From contig NC_084811.1 in the NCBI RefSeq assembly GCF_963583255.1, forward strand, positions 17,254,088 through 17,318,087: a stretch of DNA of 64,000 bases, written 5' to 3'. The position numbers and the translations under genes are program-made. The notes beneath the pieces are model-generated. The model ran no database searches. It was not told the origin of the DNA and saw only the letters and a program-made list of their open reading frames with translations. The DNA comes from Pyrus communis (taxonomy: Eukaryota; Streptophyta; Magnoliopsida; Rosales; Rosaceae). Each line of letters begins with the position of its first letter. Position 1 is the stretch's first letter. Below, in pieces: positions 34,193 through 44,450 of this stretch.

Positions 34193-35670
34193 GTACAAAC
34201 CAAATCCTTATCATTGTGTTGGAAGGTATCCTAAGACACAAACACACACACAAAAACAACTTTAAAACAACTCTTTTTGGGTTTTTCAAAACAATTTTTC
34301 AAATTTTTATGGGATTTTCGAATTTTTAAGACAAAACACACTAAAACAGTTTTAAAACAGTGAGAAACAACATGTGAAGTGATAGGTGATAAAATCCAAC
34401 GAATTTGCATCAAATATACTTAGTTACCCCCCCACACTTAAATCAAACATTGTCCTCAATGTTTTAAGCATAGATTCACACAAACCATAAGTAAATACAC
34501 AAAAAGCTACTAAACATGGCATAATGTAATTAACAAAGAGAAGAGTTTAGAGACGCAAATCTGGTTATAGAGTGTAAATTCCATCTTCTCCTTGGTAATT
34601 GCATTGAGGCTTTTGATCTTTGTGATTCCACAGGCTTACTCTTGAACTGGTTTCTGCCCATCGTTGATTTTCCTTTGTGCTACTTCTTGAACTGGGCAGC
34701 AGGATGGTTCTTTTGGTCTCCCCCGAAGGTCTGAGCTTATCCCTTTTATCTGTTTCTTTGTTCAATCTTTCCAATTCGTATTGAAAAGGGTTGGAGGATA
34801 ACTCAGCCTATGTTTGTCTCCACATGCTTCAATGTATCATTTGCACTTGCCTTACTCGCTCCCCTTTGCAGAAGTGGTCCCTTCTCCGGAAGTGTATCAA
34901 CCGTTGAAGATGACTACTCGAGAGCAACGAGGTAAGCAATCAGGAATAGATTCCAGGCAGTTGGCTCCAGAACGGAAGACTGACTCCAAGTGCCGGCTGA
35001 TTGCTTGTTTTACTTTGCCATGCGAGTAAGAACAAGGACAAAGAAAAAGACAGGGAAAGAGCATGATATGAGATACTTTTGCTTTTGACCTTGATGATAT
35101 GAGATACCTTTGCTTTTGAAGAAGCGGTGAATGAATCAGCACATGTATTTGTTGTGTTGTTTCCTCCTGGGTCATATGTACTCCAGGCATCTGGTATCAT
35201 CTTTGGGGAAGAAGAAAGAATTGAGTCTTTCGAAAGGCTTTGCTGGGAGTACGCCCTCAGAGGTGAGGGAGAGTTGGACATTTTTCTTCAGGTTTGCCCT
35301 GCCATAAAAGACGAAGGTCGACATATATAGAGATAATATCAAGTGGTGGTACTTTTTACCTTTGTCGACAAACGTTTTGATCCCGCAAATCTGGCTTTTT
35401 GAAATAGTGGCGCCTCTTCGATCTCTGAACACGCCCCTTCTCTTTCTGAACGACACGTGGTAGTGCAGATGCGGCTCCTTTTGACAAAGCTGCACGCGTC
35501 TTCCGAAAAGCAGAGAAAGCGTCGCCGAACTTTGCTCTTGTCGGCTAAAGATGTGTAGTTGTGATGATGGCCTCCACGTGTTGTCTGAAAAGAAGAAATC
35601 TTTTGACAAAGTTGAACGCGCCTTCTGAAAAGCCGAGAAAGCGTCGCCTAAATTACGCCGGAGATTCCGG

Positions 35671-35703
<33 letters not shown>

Positions 35704-36345
35704 AATTGGTGGACGCGTCGCCTTGGCTTTTTTATTGAGCTATCGATCACCACAACAAACACACTCTGCAGATTTCCCATTCTTGAAAATCGACTCCGGC
35801 CCTTTGAAATTTAACTCCATCCCTTCTCTTTGAACACTTTAAAAAAAAATGGCAAAGTCATCGAACCTTAGCTTGGAATTGAGCCTTAGCAGTGATACGG
35901 GCGCGCCGCGTCAAGGTAACGTATGGCGCCCTTCTTTCTTTTCTTCTAACGGTCCTCTCACAGGTGAAGACTCCGTGATGCAGGACGCCACAACAGCTAC
36001 AATAGTAGCTAGGAACCTCCTCACTCCAAAAGATAGTAGGCTGCTGTCAGGACGGTCCGATGAGTTGGCCGTTCAAGAGTCCCTCGCACTTAGTGTTCAG
36101 TGTGCGAGTTCTGTGTCCAACATGGGCCAACGCCTGCTTGCCCGCTCCCGTCAGGTGGAATCATTGATGGCAGAGGTGGAAAGTCTCAAGCAGGAGATCC
36201 AGCAGCTGAAGTATGAGAATAGAAGTTTGCACGTGCTTGCAAACAACTATTCGACGGGCATGAAGAGGAAGCTTGATGAGCTGCAAGAGTCTGAAGGTCG
36301 GATTCACAGTGACCGTCAAAGGTTCTCGTCTTTCCTCCAGAGGCA
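34193..36345 (-). mobile_element. reverse-oriented internal fragment of the Athila-like family
   Basis: The plus strand here is the complement of the internal regions at 39067-44454 and 47401-52817. For example, the C-run at 34427-34433 with its flanks matches the complement of 51093-51099, and 35849-36345 carries the antisense ORF in plus orientation. It starts abruptly against copia sequence at about 34193 with no LTR. It ends inside the ORF at 36345, where LTR1 begins, so it was the insertion target of the array. A 31-bp T-run (35672-35702) is an expansion of a five-base run in the other copies. Confidence 0.85.
35849..36345 (+). pseudogene. truncated copy of the 223-aa coiled-coil antisense ORF
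   Basis: MAKSSNLSLELSLSSDTGAP through DRQRFSSFLQRH, the first ~165 codons of the ORF found intact at 40657-41328, 49014-49685 and 59405-60076. LTR1 then cuts it. The open frame runs on to 36505, but those codons are LTR sequence. Residues such as NMGQRLLAR and NNYSTGM match the nested element's version rather than the array's. Confidence 0.85.
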
Positions 36346-36741
36346 TGATAGGAGCATATTCATGCGACTTAAATGGCTTGTTCTCGTGCATTTACGTTAT
36401 GTTTCTCTAGTTATTTTAGTCCTTTATGCTTCTTTTGTGTGTTTTCAGGTTCTAAGGGCAAGGTATGCAAAAGGATGCCTTTTGGAGCCTTTTGGAGCAA
36501 ATTAGAGATTGGAATGGATATCATATGCTTGGAGCCAAGAGGATGGACGAAATTAAAGACTTGAAGTAGGAAAGTTAAATCCTAAAAGACCTCATGTTTA
36601 AGCATCATTGAAGACTCCTACGCATTTTAGAACACAAAAACAACATTCCTTGCAACCTTAGGACATTGTCGTGTGTTTCCTTGTGTCTCCCTTCCTTGCC
36701 ATGCAAGGAAGGGCTTTGTTCCCTATTTTAAACACTTAAAG

Positions 36742-36975
36742 CATTCATTTATCATATCATTCACTTATTATAAGCATTCACTTATCATATCATTCACTTA
36801 TCAAACCATTCACTTATCACTTCCATTCACTTATCACTTATCACTTCCATTCACTTATCACTCACCACATATCATTCATTTATCACTTAACATATCATTC
36901 ATTTATCACTTAACATATCATACACTTATCATAATCATTCACTTATACACTTATCATAATCATTCACTTATTCTT
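36742..36975 (+). repeat. TCACTTATCA-type minisatellite in LTR1
   Basis: Interleaved CATTCACTTATCA and CATATCATT units are repeated more than ten times. The equivalents are at 45105-45370, 53129-53394, 55487-55720 and 63602-63835, with differing unit numbers in the two LTR types. Confidence 0.85.
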
Positions 36976-37689
36976 TCATCATTCAACCACCAATTCAACA
37001 CATGCATTTCAAACCTTTCAACACCCTTTAATCATCTCCCTTTAAGTTATGATTTTATTTCCTAACCCTACATGCATTATTTATTAGCATCTTCACATGC
37101 ATTCACACACACTTCACACAAACAAACAACTCAAAACCGTGAGCTCCCATTCCCTTATGCCATTTTCAGATTTCCACCCACTAACCTAGTCATCAACACA
37201 TGCATTCCCTTCACATTCACCCACATGCACTCCCACTCTTTAATCATATGCATTCCCATCATAATTCCACCACCAATTCAGCCACAAAACATTATCATTG
37301 CACCACATTCAACCACTCCACATCCCTCACCAAGAAACCATTCAACACACACATGCATCCTGAAATTCTTTGCCATGCAATCACATGCATTTCCCTTGAC
37401 ATTTTCAGCCATCACACTTCATCATTACACCACCATTCACTCTTTAACCCACACACACTTCACACAAACAACATTCACATGCATTCACATGCATTTCCAA
37501 CACAAAACACACTCAAAACCGTGGCCACCTTTGCATTTCAGGATTCCCATTTGCATTTTCAGATTTCCAGCTTTCCCTTTTATTTTCCAGCTTTCATTCT
37601 TCATCATTGCAGCCATTCCACATGCAATTCTCCATCATTCCTCCACACAAACACCTTAAACAAATAGCCATATACATCTCCACTCCTCC

Positions 37690-37697
37690 TATAAATA
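37690..37697 (+). promoter_or_regulatory. TATA box of the array-type LTR
   Basis: TATAAATA within CTCCTATAAATACCC, the expected core promoter placement well inside the LTR. It is present again in LTR2 at 56435-56442 and in the solo LTR (minus strand, 31993-32000). It is absent from the nested element's LTRs. Confidence 0.6.
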
Positions 37698-39071
37698 CCC
37701 TTGCATTCCCATCATTGAAAACATCTCATTTCATACACAACACACCACAAACACTTCCATTCCTTCTCTTTGCCGTGAGTCCCCTTAGAATCCAAAACCA
37801 TCTTTCCATTTCCATCACTCCTCACTCCATTCCACATTTCCATAATCCCCCAAACCTCACCTTAGACCTTGTGCTACAACAACGAGGAAGAGAAGAGGAC
37901 CTAAACGTTCATACAATTCAAGTTTGAGTTGTTGGAATGTTTAGGTGATTCTTTGATTTCAATGTTTCATTTTAATTCTCTTTGTTTTGTACGTATAAGG
38001 AATGGAAGAGAAGAGTGCCTAAACGTTCATACAATTCAAGTTTGAGTTGTTGGAATGTTTAGGTGTTTCTTTGATTTCAATGTTATGAAGAACTAATCCC
38101 CCTTTAGCTAGGGGGTAATTCGAAATAAATGTTTATGCTTGCATTTTGATTTGATTACTTCTAATTGCGTTTCATAAGTTGTGAATTCAATTTGTTTAAC
38201 TATTTGATTGATAACCTATTTATGTATGTTTATTGAGAGTGCACGCTTAATTTTCATTCATGAATATGACGCTAGAATATAAGTGAGTTTCACCTAATCG
38301 TTATGAACTTATATTCACAAGTAGTGGAGGTTGCTTATAAACAATCGCGTTAAACGAATTCTTGGCATAAGTTTCATGCGTATTCCATAGTAACGAATGC
38401 CTCGTCAACACTTATAGTTTTCAAAGAACTTAATGATTCTTGCTTGTATCTCTATTATGCAATTCATGTAGGGAACTTGTGGGGAATGCTTTGGGTTGTC
38501 GTATGCAATCATCCAATTCATTAACTTAAGGAAAACTTGACGGTTAATTTAAGCGGACCTAATTAACCCGGGGTGATGAGTTTCATAATTTATTGAAATG
38601 CAATTGGAAATCTTTTTATTATGCAAGTGTAACATGTGTGGAGAAGAACCCCTTAGCTAGCCATACCATCCATTCATTTCCGTCAATTTCATATTTACAA
38701 TTTGTTTTCTTTACAATCTATCCATTTTAGTTTAAATTCGTCCAAAATCAATCCCCCCATATTTCGTTTAAGTCTTAGTCTTAATCTTTCTTATTTTTAG
38801 TTTTGAATTCTTCGAGTTTAGTATAGCATTTTAGTTTGTGTTTTTAAAAGCATTTTGAGTCTTTTGATTTGTTTTAGTGTTTTAAAGTTTAGTTTTACAT
38901 TCTTTGAGTCTAGTTTAGTGTTTTATATTATGTTTTTACGTTTTTAAGTCAAATCCAAGTGATTAACAATCCCTCCTAATCCCCGGTCCAGAACGATCCC
39001 TACTTACATACTTACTACAATTGATAAAAAGAGGGTTTAATTTGTGTGCGTATAAATCACGCATCAAATTT

Positions 39072-39090
39072 TGGCGCCGTTGCCGGGGAT
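39072..39090 (+). other. tRNA-Asp primer-binding site, internal region 1
   Basis: TGGCGCCGTTGCCGGGGAT lies 5 bp after LTR1. It is the exact complement of the 3' end of plant tRNA-Asp(GUC) including CCA, as I know that tRNA. This primer is typical of Athila-type elements. Confidence 0.85.
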
Positions 39091-39244
39091 TAGCAACTTT
39101 GCTAATCCCTTGGTTCTTTTCTTTTTTTTGGTTTAGTTGTTTTCGTTTTAGTTTCTAACTTAGTGTTGTTTTCTTTGTTTGTTGTTACTTTTGATTTTTG
39201 ATTTAGTTCTCTTTCTTTGATTTTAGGTACTAGAGAAGTAAGAT

Positions 39245-40579
39245 ATGGATTTTGCTAGCATTCAAGCTCAATTGGCAAATCTTACTTCTAAATTGTCGCC
39301 GTATGCCGAAAGGACCACAATGCAGAGTGTCCCTACATTTGGTGCTTCATATAGGCAAGGATTTCAAGCCAATCAATGTCCACAAAGAGATTGGAGGGAT
39401 CATTCAAACTCTATATGGTGGGAAGATCAACAAGTTCAACGTGAAGCATATTGGCAACCATATGAGGAGTTCTATTCAAGACCTATGCAGCCACCACAAC
39501 TTCATATGCAATATGCTCAATTAAATTCAAGTTCGCCAGTAGATTATATTCAAATTCTTAATGAAATAAATTCTTTGGCGCAGGGGTCACAAAATCAAGC
39601 CAAGGAGGCTCAACAAGAAGCATATTGGCAACCATATGAGGAGTTCAATACAACACCTATGCAGCCACCACAACCTCCCCCACAACAATTCCAATCAAGT
39701 TCAAGTATGTCCATGGATAATGATAAAAATTTTCAATTACTAACCTCTTTGACGCAGGACGAACAAAATCAAGACAAGAAGTTGGGTAAATTGGACGAGC
39801 AATTTGGGCAGATTATGGAGTTCATGAAACAAATTCAAGAGCAAAGTGAACTTTCCAACTCAACTATTGAAAACTCGAAGGAAGATTTTGAAATCCATAA
39901 TGCTATCACTTTGGGAAGTGCTATGGAGGTTGGAGCTGACCTAAAAATGTCCAAACATAGCCTAGAAGTGGATGAAGAGCTGCTAATTGAGGAGGAGGAA
40001 GAAGACATGCACACGGCAAGGGTAAAACAACCCTTGCCGCAGCCCCCTAAGCCCTCTAAACCACCCACCACCAGTAAGGACGTCCCAATTTCATGTTATT
40101 TTGATGTTATTCCACCCAATGTCCCTTTTCCTAGCAGGTTTTTGATTCCCAACCAAGAAGAGAGTAAAAAGGACATCGTGGAAGCCTTCCCAAAGGTGCA
40201 AAATGCTATTCAAATTCTTGGTGCAACACAACAAGTTTTAGATGGTGTTGAATTCTTCAAAGGACTTTGTACACCAAGAAGAATGATTCAAGAGAAGGTA
40301 GTGGCTGGAGAAGATGTAGAAGGCATCAAAGACGACATATTTGAAACCACAATTCCCAAGGAAGTTGGATTTTATGACACGGGACAAGTCATAACTTTCG
40401 AAGGGGTGTTTATTCTGGAGTTCATTTTGGAGCACACAGGTAAGCCGCCTCCCCGAATTTCAATTTTCTTTTATACTAACATGTGGTTAATGATTCAGGC
40501 ACCCAATCTGGAATTTAAACTATTACCGGATCATTTCAAGTATCACCGCCCATTCAAAGATAAATTCCATGTCGTTTGA
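39245..40579 (+). CDS. Gag-derived 444-aa protein of the non-autonomous element (copy A1)
   Basis: Intact 444-codon ORF in the Gag position, 155 bp after the primer-binding site; the ATG at 39245 is the first in the frame. There is no capsid domain or zinc knuckle. Residues 39-60 (GFQANQCPQRDWRDHSN) resemble the Athila Gag tail (GFQGQ..YDPFSNTYN..WRDHPN). EAYWQPYEEF is directly repeated at 67-76 and 125-134. A glutamine-rich predicted helix spans 160-205 and an acidic run EEEEEDM 249-255. A proline-rich stretch is at 263-275. Residues 293-346 (PFPSRF...EESKKDIVEAF.KVQ..., FFKGLCTPRR) match the pre-protease linker of Athila polyproteins. Protease, reverse transcriptase and integrase are absent. 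I infer a structural or RNA-binding role; function is unproven. Confidence 0.72.
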   Translation: MDFASIQAQLANLTSKLSPYAERTTMQSVPTFGASYRQGFQANQCPQRDWRDHSNSIWWEDQQVQREAYWQPYEEFYSRPMQPPQLHMQYAQLNSSSPVDYIQILNEINSLAQGSQNQAKEAQQEAYWQPYEEFNTTPMQPPQPPPQQFQSSSSMSMDNDKNFQLLTSLTQDEQNQDKKLGKLDEQFGQIMEFMKQIQEQSELSNSTIENSKEDFEIHNAITLGSAMEVGADLKMSKHSLEVDEELLIEEEEEDMHTARVKQPLPQPPKPSKPPTTSKDVPISCYFDVIPPNVPFPSRFLIPNQEESKKDIVEAFPKVQNAIQILGATQQVLDGVEFFKGLCTPRRMIQEKVVAGEDVEGIKDDIFETTIPKEVGFYDTGQVITFEGVFILEFILEHTGKPPPRISIFFYTNMWLMIQAPNLEFKLLPDHFKYHRPFKDKFHVV

Positions 40580-40588
40580 TTTTATTTA

Positions 40589-40591
<3 letters not shown>

Positions 40592-40628
<37 letters not shown>
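40592..40628 (+). repeat. poly(A) run between the convergent ORFs
   Basis: 37 adenines, 12 bases after the gag-like stop codon and 28 bases before the 3' end of the antisense ORF. Equivalents are at 48936-48971 and 59337-59376. Confidence 0.95.
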
Positions 40629-40630
<2 letters not shown>

Positions 40631-40656
40631 TACTAAACATGGAGAAAGGTGGAGCT

Positions 40657-41328
40657 TCACAAAGGTTGTTTACGTGAAGCCCCACTACGAGGCGCAGAAG
40701 CGGAAGGCGCAGAAGCGGGAGGCATAGAAGCGGGAGGCACCGGAGCGGAAGCCATCGGAGCGGGAGGCATCGGAGCTAGAGCATTCCAGGCCTCAATACT
40801 TGGCCAAGCGCTGGATGACCCAGGAAAAAGGTGCCTCTGGAGATAAGACGCAAGCCTTTGACGGTCACTGTGAATTCGACCCTCAGATTCTTGCAGCTCA
40901 TCAAGCTTCCTCTTCATCCCCGACAAATAGTTATTTGCAAGCACATGCAAACTTCTATTCTCGTACTTAAGCTGCTGGATCTCTTGCTTAAGTCTTTCCA
41001 CCTCTGCCATCAACGATTCCACCTGACGGGAGCGGGCAAGCAGGCGTAAGCCCATGTTGGACACAGAGCTCGCACACTGAACACTAAGTGCGAGGGACTC
41101 TTGAACGGCCAACTCATCAGACCGTCCTGACAGCAGCCTACTATCTTTTGGTGTGAGGAGGTTTTTAGCTACTATTGTAGCTGTTGTGGCGTCCTGCATC
41201 ACAGAGTCTTCACCTGAAAGATGACCGTTAGAAGATAAAAAAGAAGGGCGCCATACATTACCTTGACGCGGCGCGCCCGTATCACTGCTAAGGCTTAATT
41301 CCAAGCTAAGGTTCGATGAGTTTGCCAT
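40657..41328 (-). CDS. antisense coiled-coil protein, 223 aa (copy A1)
   Basis: Intact minus-strand ORF facing the gag-like gene. I chose the Met of MANSSNLSLELSLSS (41326-41328) because it gives exactly 223 codons in all three complete copies and is also the start in the truncated copy at 35849. The upstream in-frame Met is not conserved. From that start: a serine/leucine-rich N-terminus; residues about 93-160 form a heptad-rich helix (RLLARSRQVESLMAEVERLK, LKYENRSLHVLANN, MKRKLDELQESEGR), likely a coiled coil; a C-terminal proline/alanine/serine tail of PPAPMASAP-type repeats (about 185-215) ending KQPL. No catalytic motif. I believe similar proteins are predicted from other Rosaceae retroelements, but this is from memory and unverified. 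Confidence 0.7.
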   Translation of the reverse strand: MANSSNLSLELSLSSDTGAPRQGNVWRPSFLSSNGHLSGEDSVMQDATTATIVAKNLLTPKDSRLLSGRSDELAVQESLALSVQCASSVSNMGLRLLARSRQVESLMAEVERLKQEIQQLKYENRSLHVLANNYLSGMKRKLDELQESEGRIHSDRQRLASYLQRHLFPGSSSAWPSIEAWNALAPMPPAPMASAPVPPASMPPASAPSASAPRSGASRKQPL

Positions 41329-41559
41329 TTTTTTCAAAGGTGTTCAAAGATAGGGGTTGATGGAGTAAATTTTCAAAGGGTCGGAGTCGATTTTCAAGAA
41401 TGGGAATTCTTCAGAGTGTGTTTGTTGTGGTGATCGATAGCTCTATAAGAAGCCAAGGCGACGCGTCCACCAATTCAAAAAGCCGGAATTTCCGGCGTAA
41501 TTTAGGCGACGCGTTCTCGGCTTTTCAGAAGACGCGTTCAACTTTGGCAAAAGATTTCT

Positions 41560-41880
41560 GACAAAGCTGAAAACACGTGGAGGCCATCATCGCAACTACA
41601 CATCTTTAGCCGACAAGCGCAAAGTTCGGCGACGCTTTCTCTGCTTTTCAGAAAACGCATGCAGCTTTGTCAAAAGGAGCCGCATCTGCACTACCACGTG
41701 TCGTTCAGAAAGCGAAGGGGCGTCGTTCAGAAATCGAAGGGGCGCCTGCTCAGAAATCGAAGAGGCGTATTCAAAGATCGAAGAGGCGCCACTATTTCAA
41801 AAAGCCGGAATTGCGGGATCAAAACGTTTGTCGACAAGGGTAAAAAGTACCACCACTTGATATTATCTCTATATATGTCG
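41560..41880 (-). promoter_or_regulatory. candidate antisense promoter with two G-boxes
   Basis: Upstream of the antisense ORF are two palindromic CACGTG G-boxes (41574-41579 and 41695-41700) and, on the minus strand, TATATAGA (41868-41875). The region is also richer in CG dinucleotides than the rest of the element. Equivalent G-boxes occur in the other copies (49927-49932 and 50048-50053; 60322-60327 and 60443-60448). The TATA lies upstream of the G-boxes, the reverse of the usual order, so the start site is uncertain. Confidence 0.4.
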
Positions 41881-44433
41881 ACCTTCGTCTTTTATGGCAG
41901 GGCAAACCTGAAGAAAATGCCCAACTCTCCCTCACCTCTGAGGGCGCACTCCCAGCAAGGCCTTTCAAAATACTCAATTCTTTCTTCTTCCCCAAAGATG
42001 ATACCAGATGCCTGGAGTACATATGACCCAGGAGGAAACGGCGGATTGAAGCACGTGCTGATTCATCCACCGCTTCTTCAAAGCAAAGGTATCTCATATC
42101 ATCAAGGTCAAAAGCAAAAGTATCTCATATCATGCTCTTTCCCTGTCTTTTTCTTTGTCCTTGTTCTTACTCGCATGGCAAAGTAAAAGAAGCAATCAGC
42201 CAGCACTTGGAGTCAATCTTCCGATCTGGAGCCAACTGCCTGGAATCTATTCCTGATTGCTTACCTAGCGTTGCTCTCGAGTAGTCATCTTCAACGGTTG
42301 ATACACTTCCGGAGAAGGGACCACTTCTGCAAAGGGGAGCGAGTAAGGCAAGTGAAAATGATACATTGAAGCATGTGGAGACAAACATAGGCTGAGTTAT
42401 CCTCCAACCCTTTTCAATACGAATTGGAAAGATTGAACAAAGAAACAGACCAAAAGGGTAAGCTCAGACCTTCGGGGGAGACCAAAAGAACCATCCTGCT
42501 GCCCAGTTCAAGAAGTAGCACAAAGGAAAATCAACAATAGGCAGAAACCAGTTCAAGAGTAAGCCTGTGGAATCATCAAGATCAAGCCTCAATGCAATCA
42601 ACAAAGAGAAGAGGGAATTTACACTCCATAACCAGATTTGCGTCCCTAAACTCTTCTCTTTGTTAATTACATTCTGCCATGTTTAGTATGTTTAGTTGTT
42701 GTTTGTGTGATTACTTATGTTTTGTGTGAATCTATGCTTAAAACATTGAGGACAATGTTTGATTTAAATGTGGGGGGGGGGTAACTAATGTTGTTAATGC
42801 AAATTCGTGGGATTTTATCACCCATAACTTCAAATGTTGTTCCTTGCTGTTTTAAGGTGTTTTTAAGTTGTTTTAGAGTGTTTTAGTATGTTTTGTTTTT
42901 ATAACTCCGAAAAGCACATAAAAATTTGAAAAATTGTTTTGAAAAGCCTAAAAAGAGTGTTTTGAGTCGTTTTTGTGAGTTTGTGTCTTAGGTTTCCAAC
43001 ACAATGATAAGGATTTGGTTTGTAATTGCATGACTGTTAAAAAGAGTTATAAACATAGAGAAAAGTTTGATTTACTCTTGGTTTATGCTTAGTTATGGTT
43101 ATAATGTATGACTTCACATGCAATCATAAAAGAAAAATTCGTTTTTGTAACATGCTTGAAGGAAGGAACTCAAACAAACGCTACAACCCTGTGAGACTCG
43201 AGCCATTACCTTCTTTGGAGAGTTATTTTCTGTGATTCTTTGTTTTCTAAAGTTGTTGAATGATCTCATTATTCCTTGCTTGGTTGCTACTTAGAATGCA
43301 ATTGTATCATGATAGAACTAAATGCTAGAACTTATATCCGTTTCATTCAAAGCATGATATTGAGTTGCATAACATATATCAAGATGAAGTTGTGTAGTTG
43401 CCACCATAGCCAAATAGCCTTACTTCCCATATTTCGTATATATTGTAAGTCTTAACACCGTTGAGCCTCGTTTAACCTATTTTCTTTGCTAACCATATCA
43501 CCCCTTACCTAGCCTAGATTAGGACCATCCGTACCCTTGTTCTTAAAAGATAGTGAGCATGACTTAAATGAATTCCTTTTGAGTACATTTTGCAAGAAAA
43601 TGAGTGTGGGGGAGTAAAAGTTTGTTCTTAAGTTTGTATGTTTTGAGAGTCAAAAGAAAAGAAGAAAAAAAAAAATTTGTGAAAAACATATGAAAAAGAA
43701 AAACAGAAAAGAAGAGAAAAGAAAGAAAGAAAAAAAAAAAAAAAAAAAAAAGAGCTTGTTCCCCCTTGTTGTTCAAAAGTTGAGTTTTCATTCAAAAGTG
43801 AATTCTACGTTAATTCAAATGCTTTGCTCGCTATTTCTTTAAGAACCTTTGTTTTCCATATACCTTCTTTGTTAGCCAAACACCTTTAGCCCCGTTACAC
43901 CCCTCTGACTTCTATCTTGATCGTTATGTGTTCAATAATGTGGAGTTTGAAATTGATATGAGCTTATGGAATCACTGGTTCTCATTCTAAGTAGTAGCAT
44001 TCCATTCATGAGATCATATTCATGTCATTATCGTAAATCCAGAAAATGCTTTCCTTGTTATAACATATGTGAGTGTTCGTCTACATGTTTACATCAATCT
44101 TCTCACATATAACTAGTGTAGGGTGTGTAGTCAGAAAATCTGTGTGAAAAACGAGTGCATATCTTGTAAGGATTTGAGCAATTTCTCTAAGGCATGTTAC
44201 TACATTCAAAACATGGTTTTAAATGCTTAATTGTGAACTAGTATATGGTGACTATGATTAAGAATGTACTTAAGTGTGAAGATGACTAAAATCTGTGGGA
44301 ATGATGATTTTTAACGTGTCATGTGCATTGGAAATCCCTAAGACGGTTGTTGGAAGGTTTAGCTTGTGTTTTATTTGTTTTGTTTCGTTTGGTTTTGTTT
44401 TGTTTTTCTTTCTGTTTTGCTCGAGGACTAGCA
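41881..44433. other. non-coding 3' internal region of copy A1
   Basis: No intact domain. It contains a ten-base G-run after AAATGT (42772-42781), a second purine tract GAGTGTGGGGGAG (43602-43613), and an A/G-rich microsatellite (about 43662-43752). A 73-codon minus-strand ORF (42167-42388) is length-conserved in the other copies. In complete Athila elements this stretch would follow pol. Confidence 0.6.
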
Positions 44434-44450
44434 AAAGATAAGTGTGGGGG
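44434..44450 (+). other. polypurine tract before LTR2
   Basis: AAAAGATAAGTGTGGGGG ends four bases before the TGATAGG start of LTR2. The same sequence precedes LTRs at 52818 and 63207. Confidence 0.75.

Larger units (their letters stand above)
36346..39066 (+). repeat. LTR1 (2721 bp) of the Athila-like array
   Basis: Begins TGATAGGAGC at 36346 and ends CACGCATCA at 39066. It is followed at once by AATTTTGG and the primer-binding site. Contents: a short TCACTTATCA-type minisatellite (36742-36975), a TATAAATA box (37690-37697), and two copies of a 46-bp hairpin unit (37900-37945, 38018-38063). The five bases before it, AGGCA (36341-36345), should be the target duplication; the partner must lie beyond 64000. 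Confidence 0.93.

Noticed and set aside
36742..36975. CRISPR-like repeat array
   Set aside because: Units are short, overlapping and without unique spacers, in a plant LTR. It is a minisatellite.
37072..37667. Long His/Pro/Thr-rich ORFs (also at 45463-46036, 53487-54060, 55817-56412)
   Set aside because: They lie wholly inside LTRs, arise from CAT/CAC-rich sequence, overlap in two frames, and differ between LTR types. No domain or conserved start.
39072..39090. Possible tRNA-Asp gene fragment
   Set aside because: Only 19 bases match, placed 5 bp after an LTR in all three copies. It is a primer-binding site, not a tRNA gene.
39252..39524. 90-codon ORF overlapping the start of the gag-like gene
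   Set aside because: A second-frame shadow of the 444-codon ORF. It is repeated only because the DNA is repeated.
41659..42186. Plus-strand 175-codon ORF opposite the antisense leader
   Set aside because: Broken into separate short frames in element B, so not conserved. Better explained as a shadow of the antisense region.
43564..43791. Poly-Phe minus-strand ORF (also 62316-62543)
   Set aside because: Translation of an A/G microsatellite.
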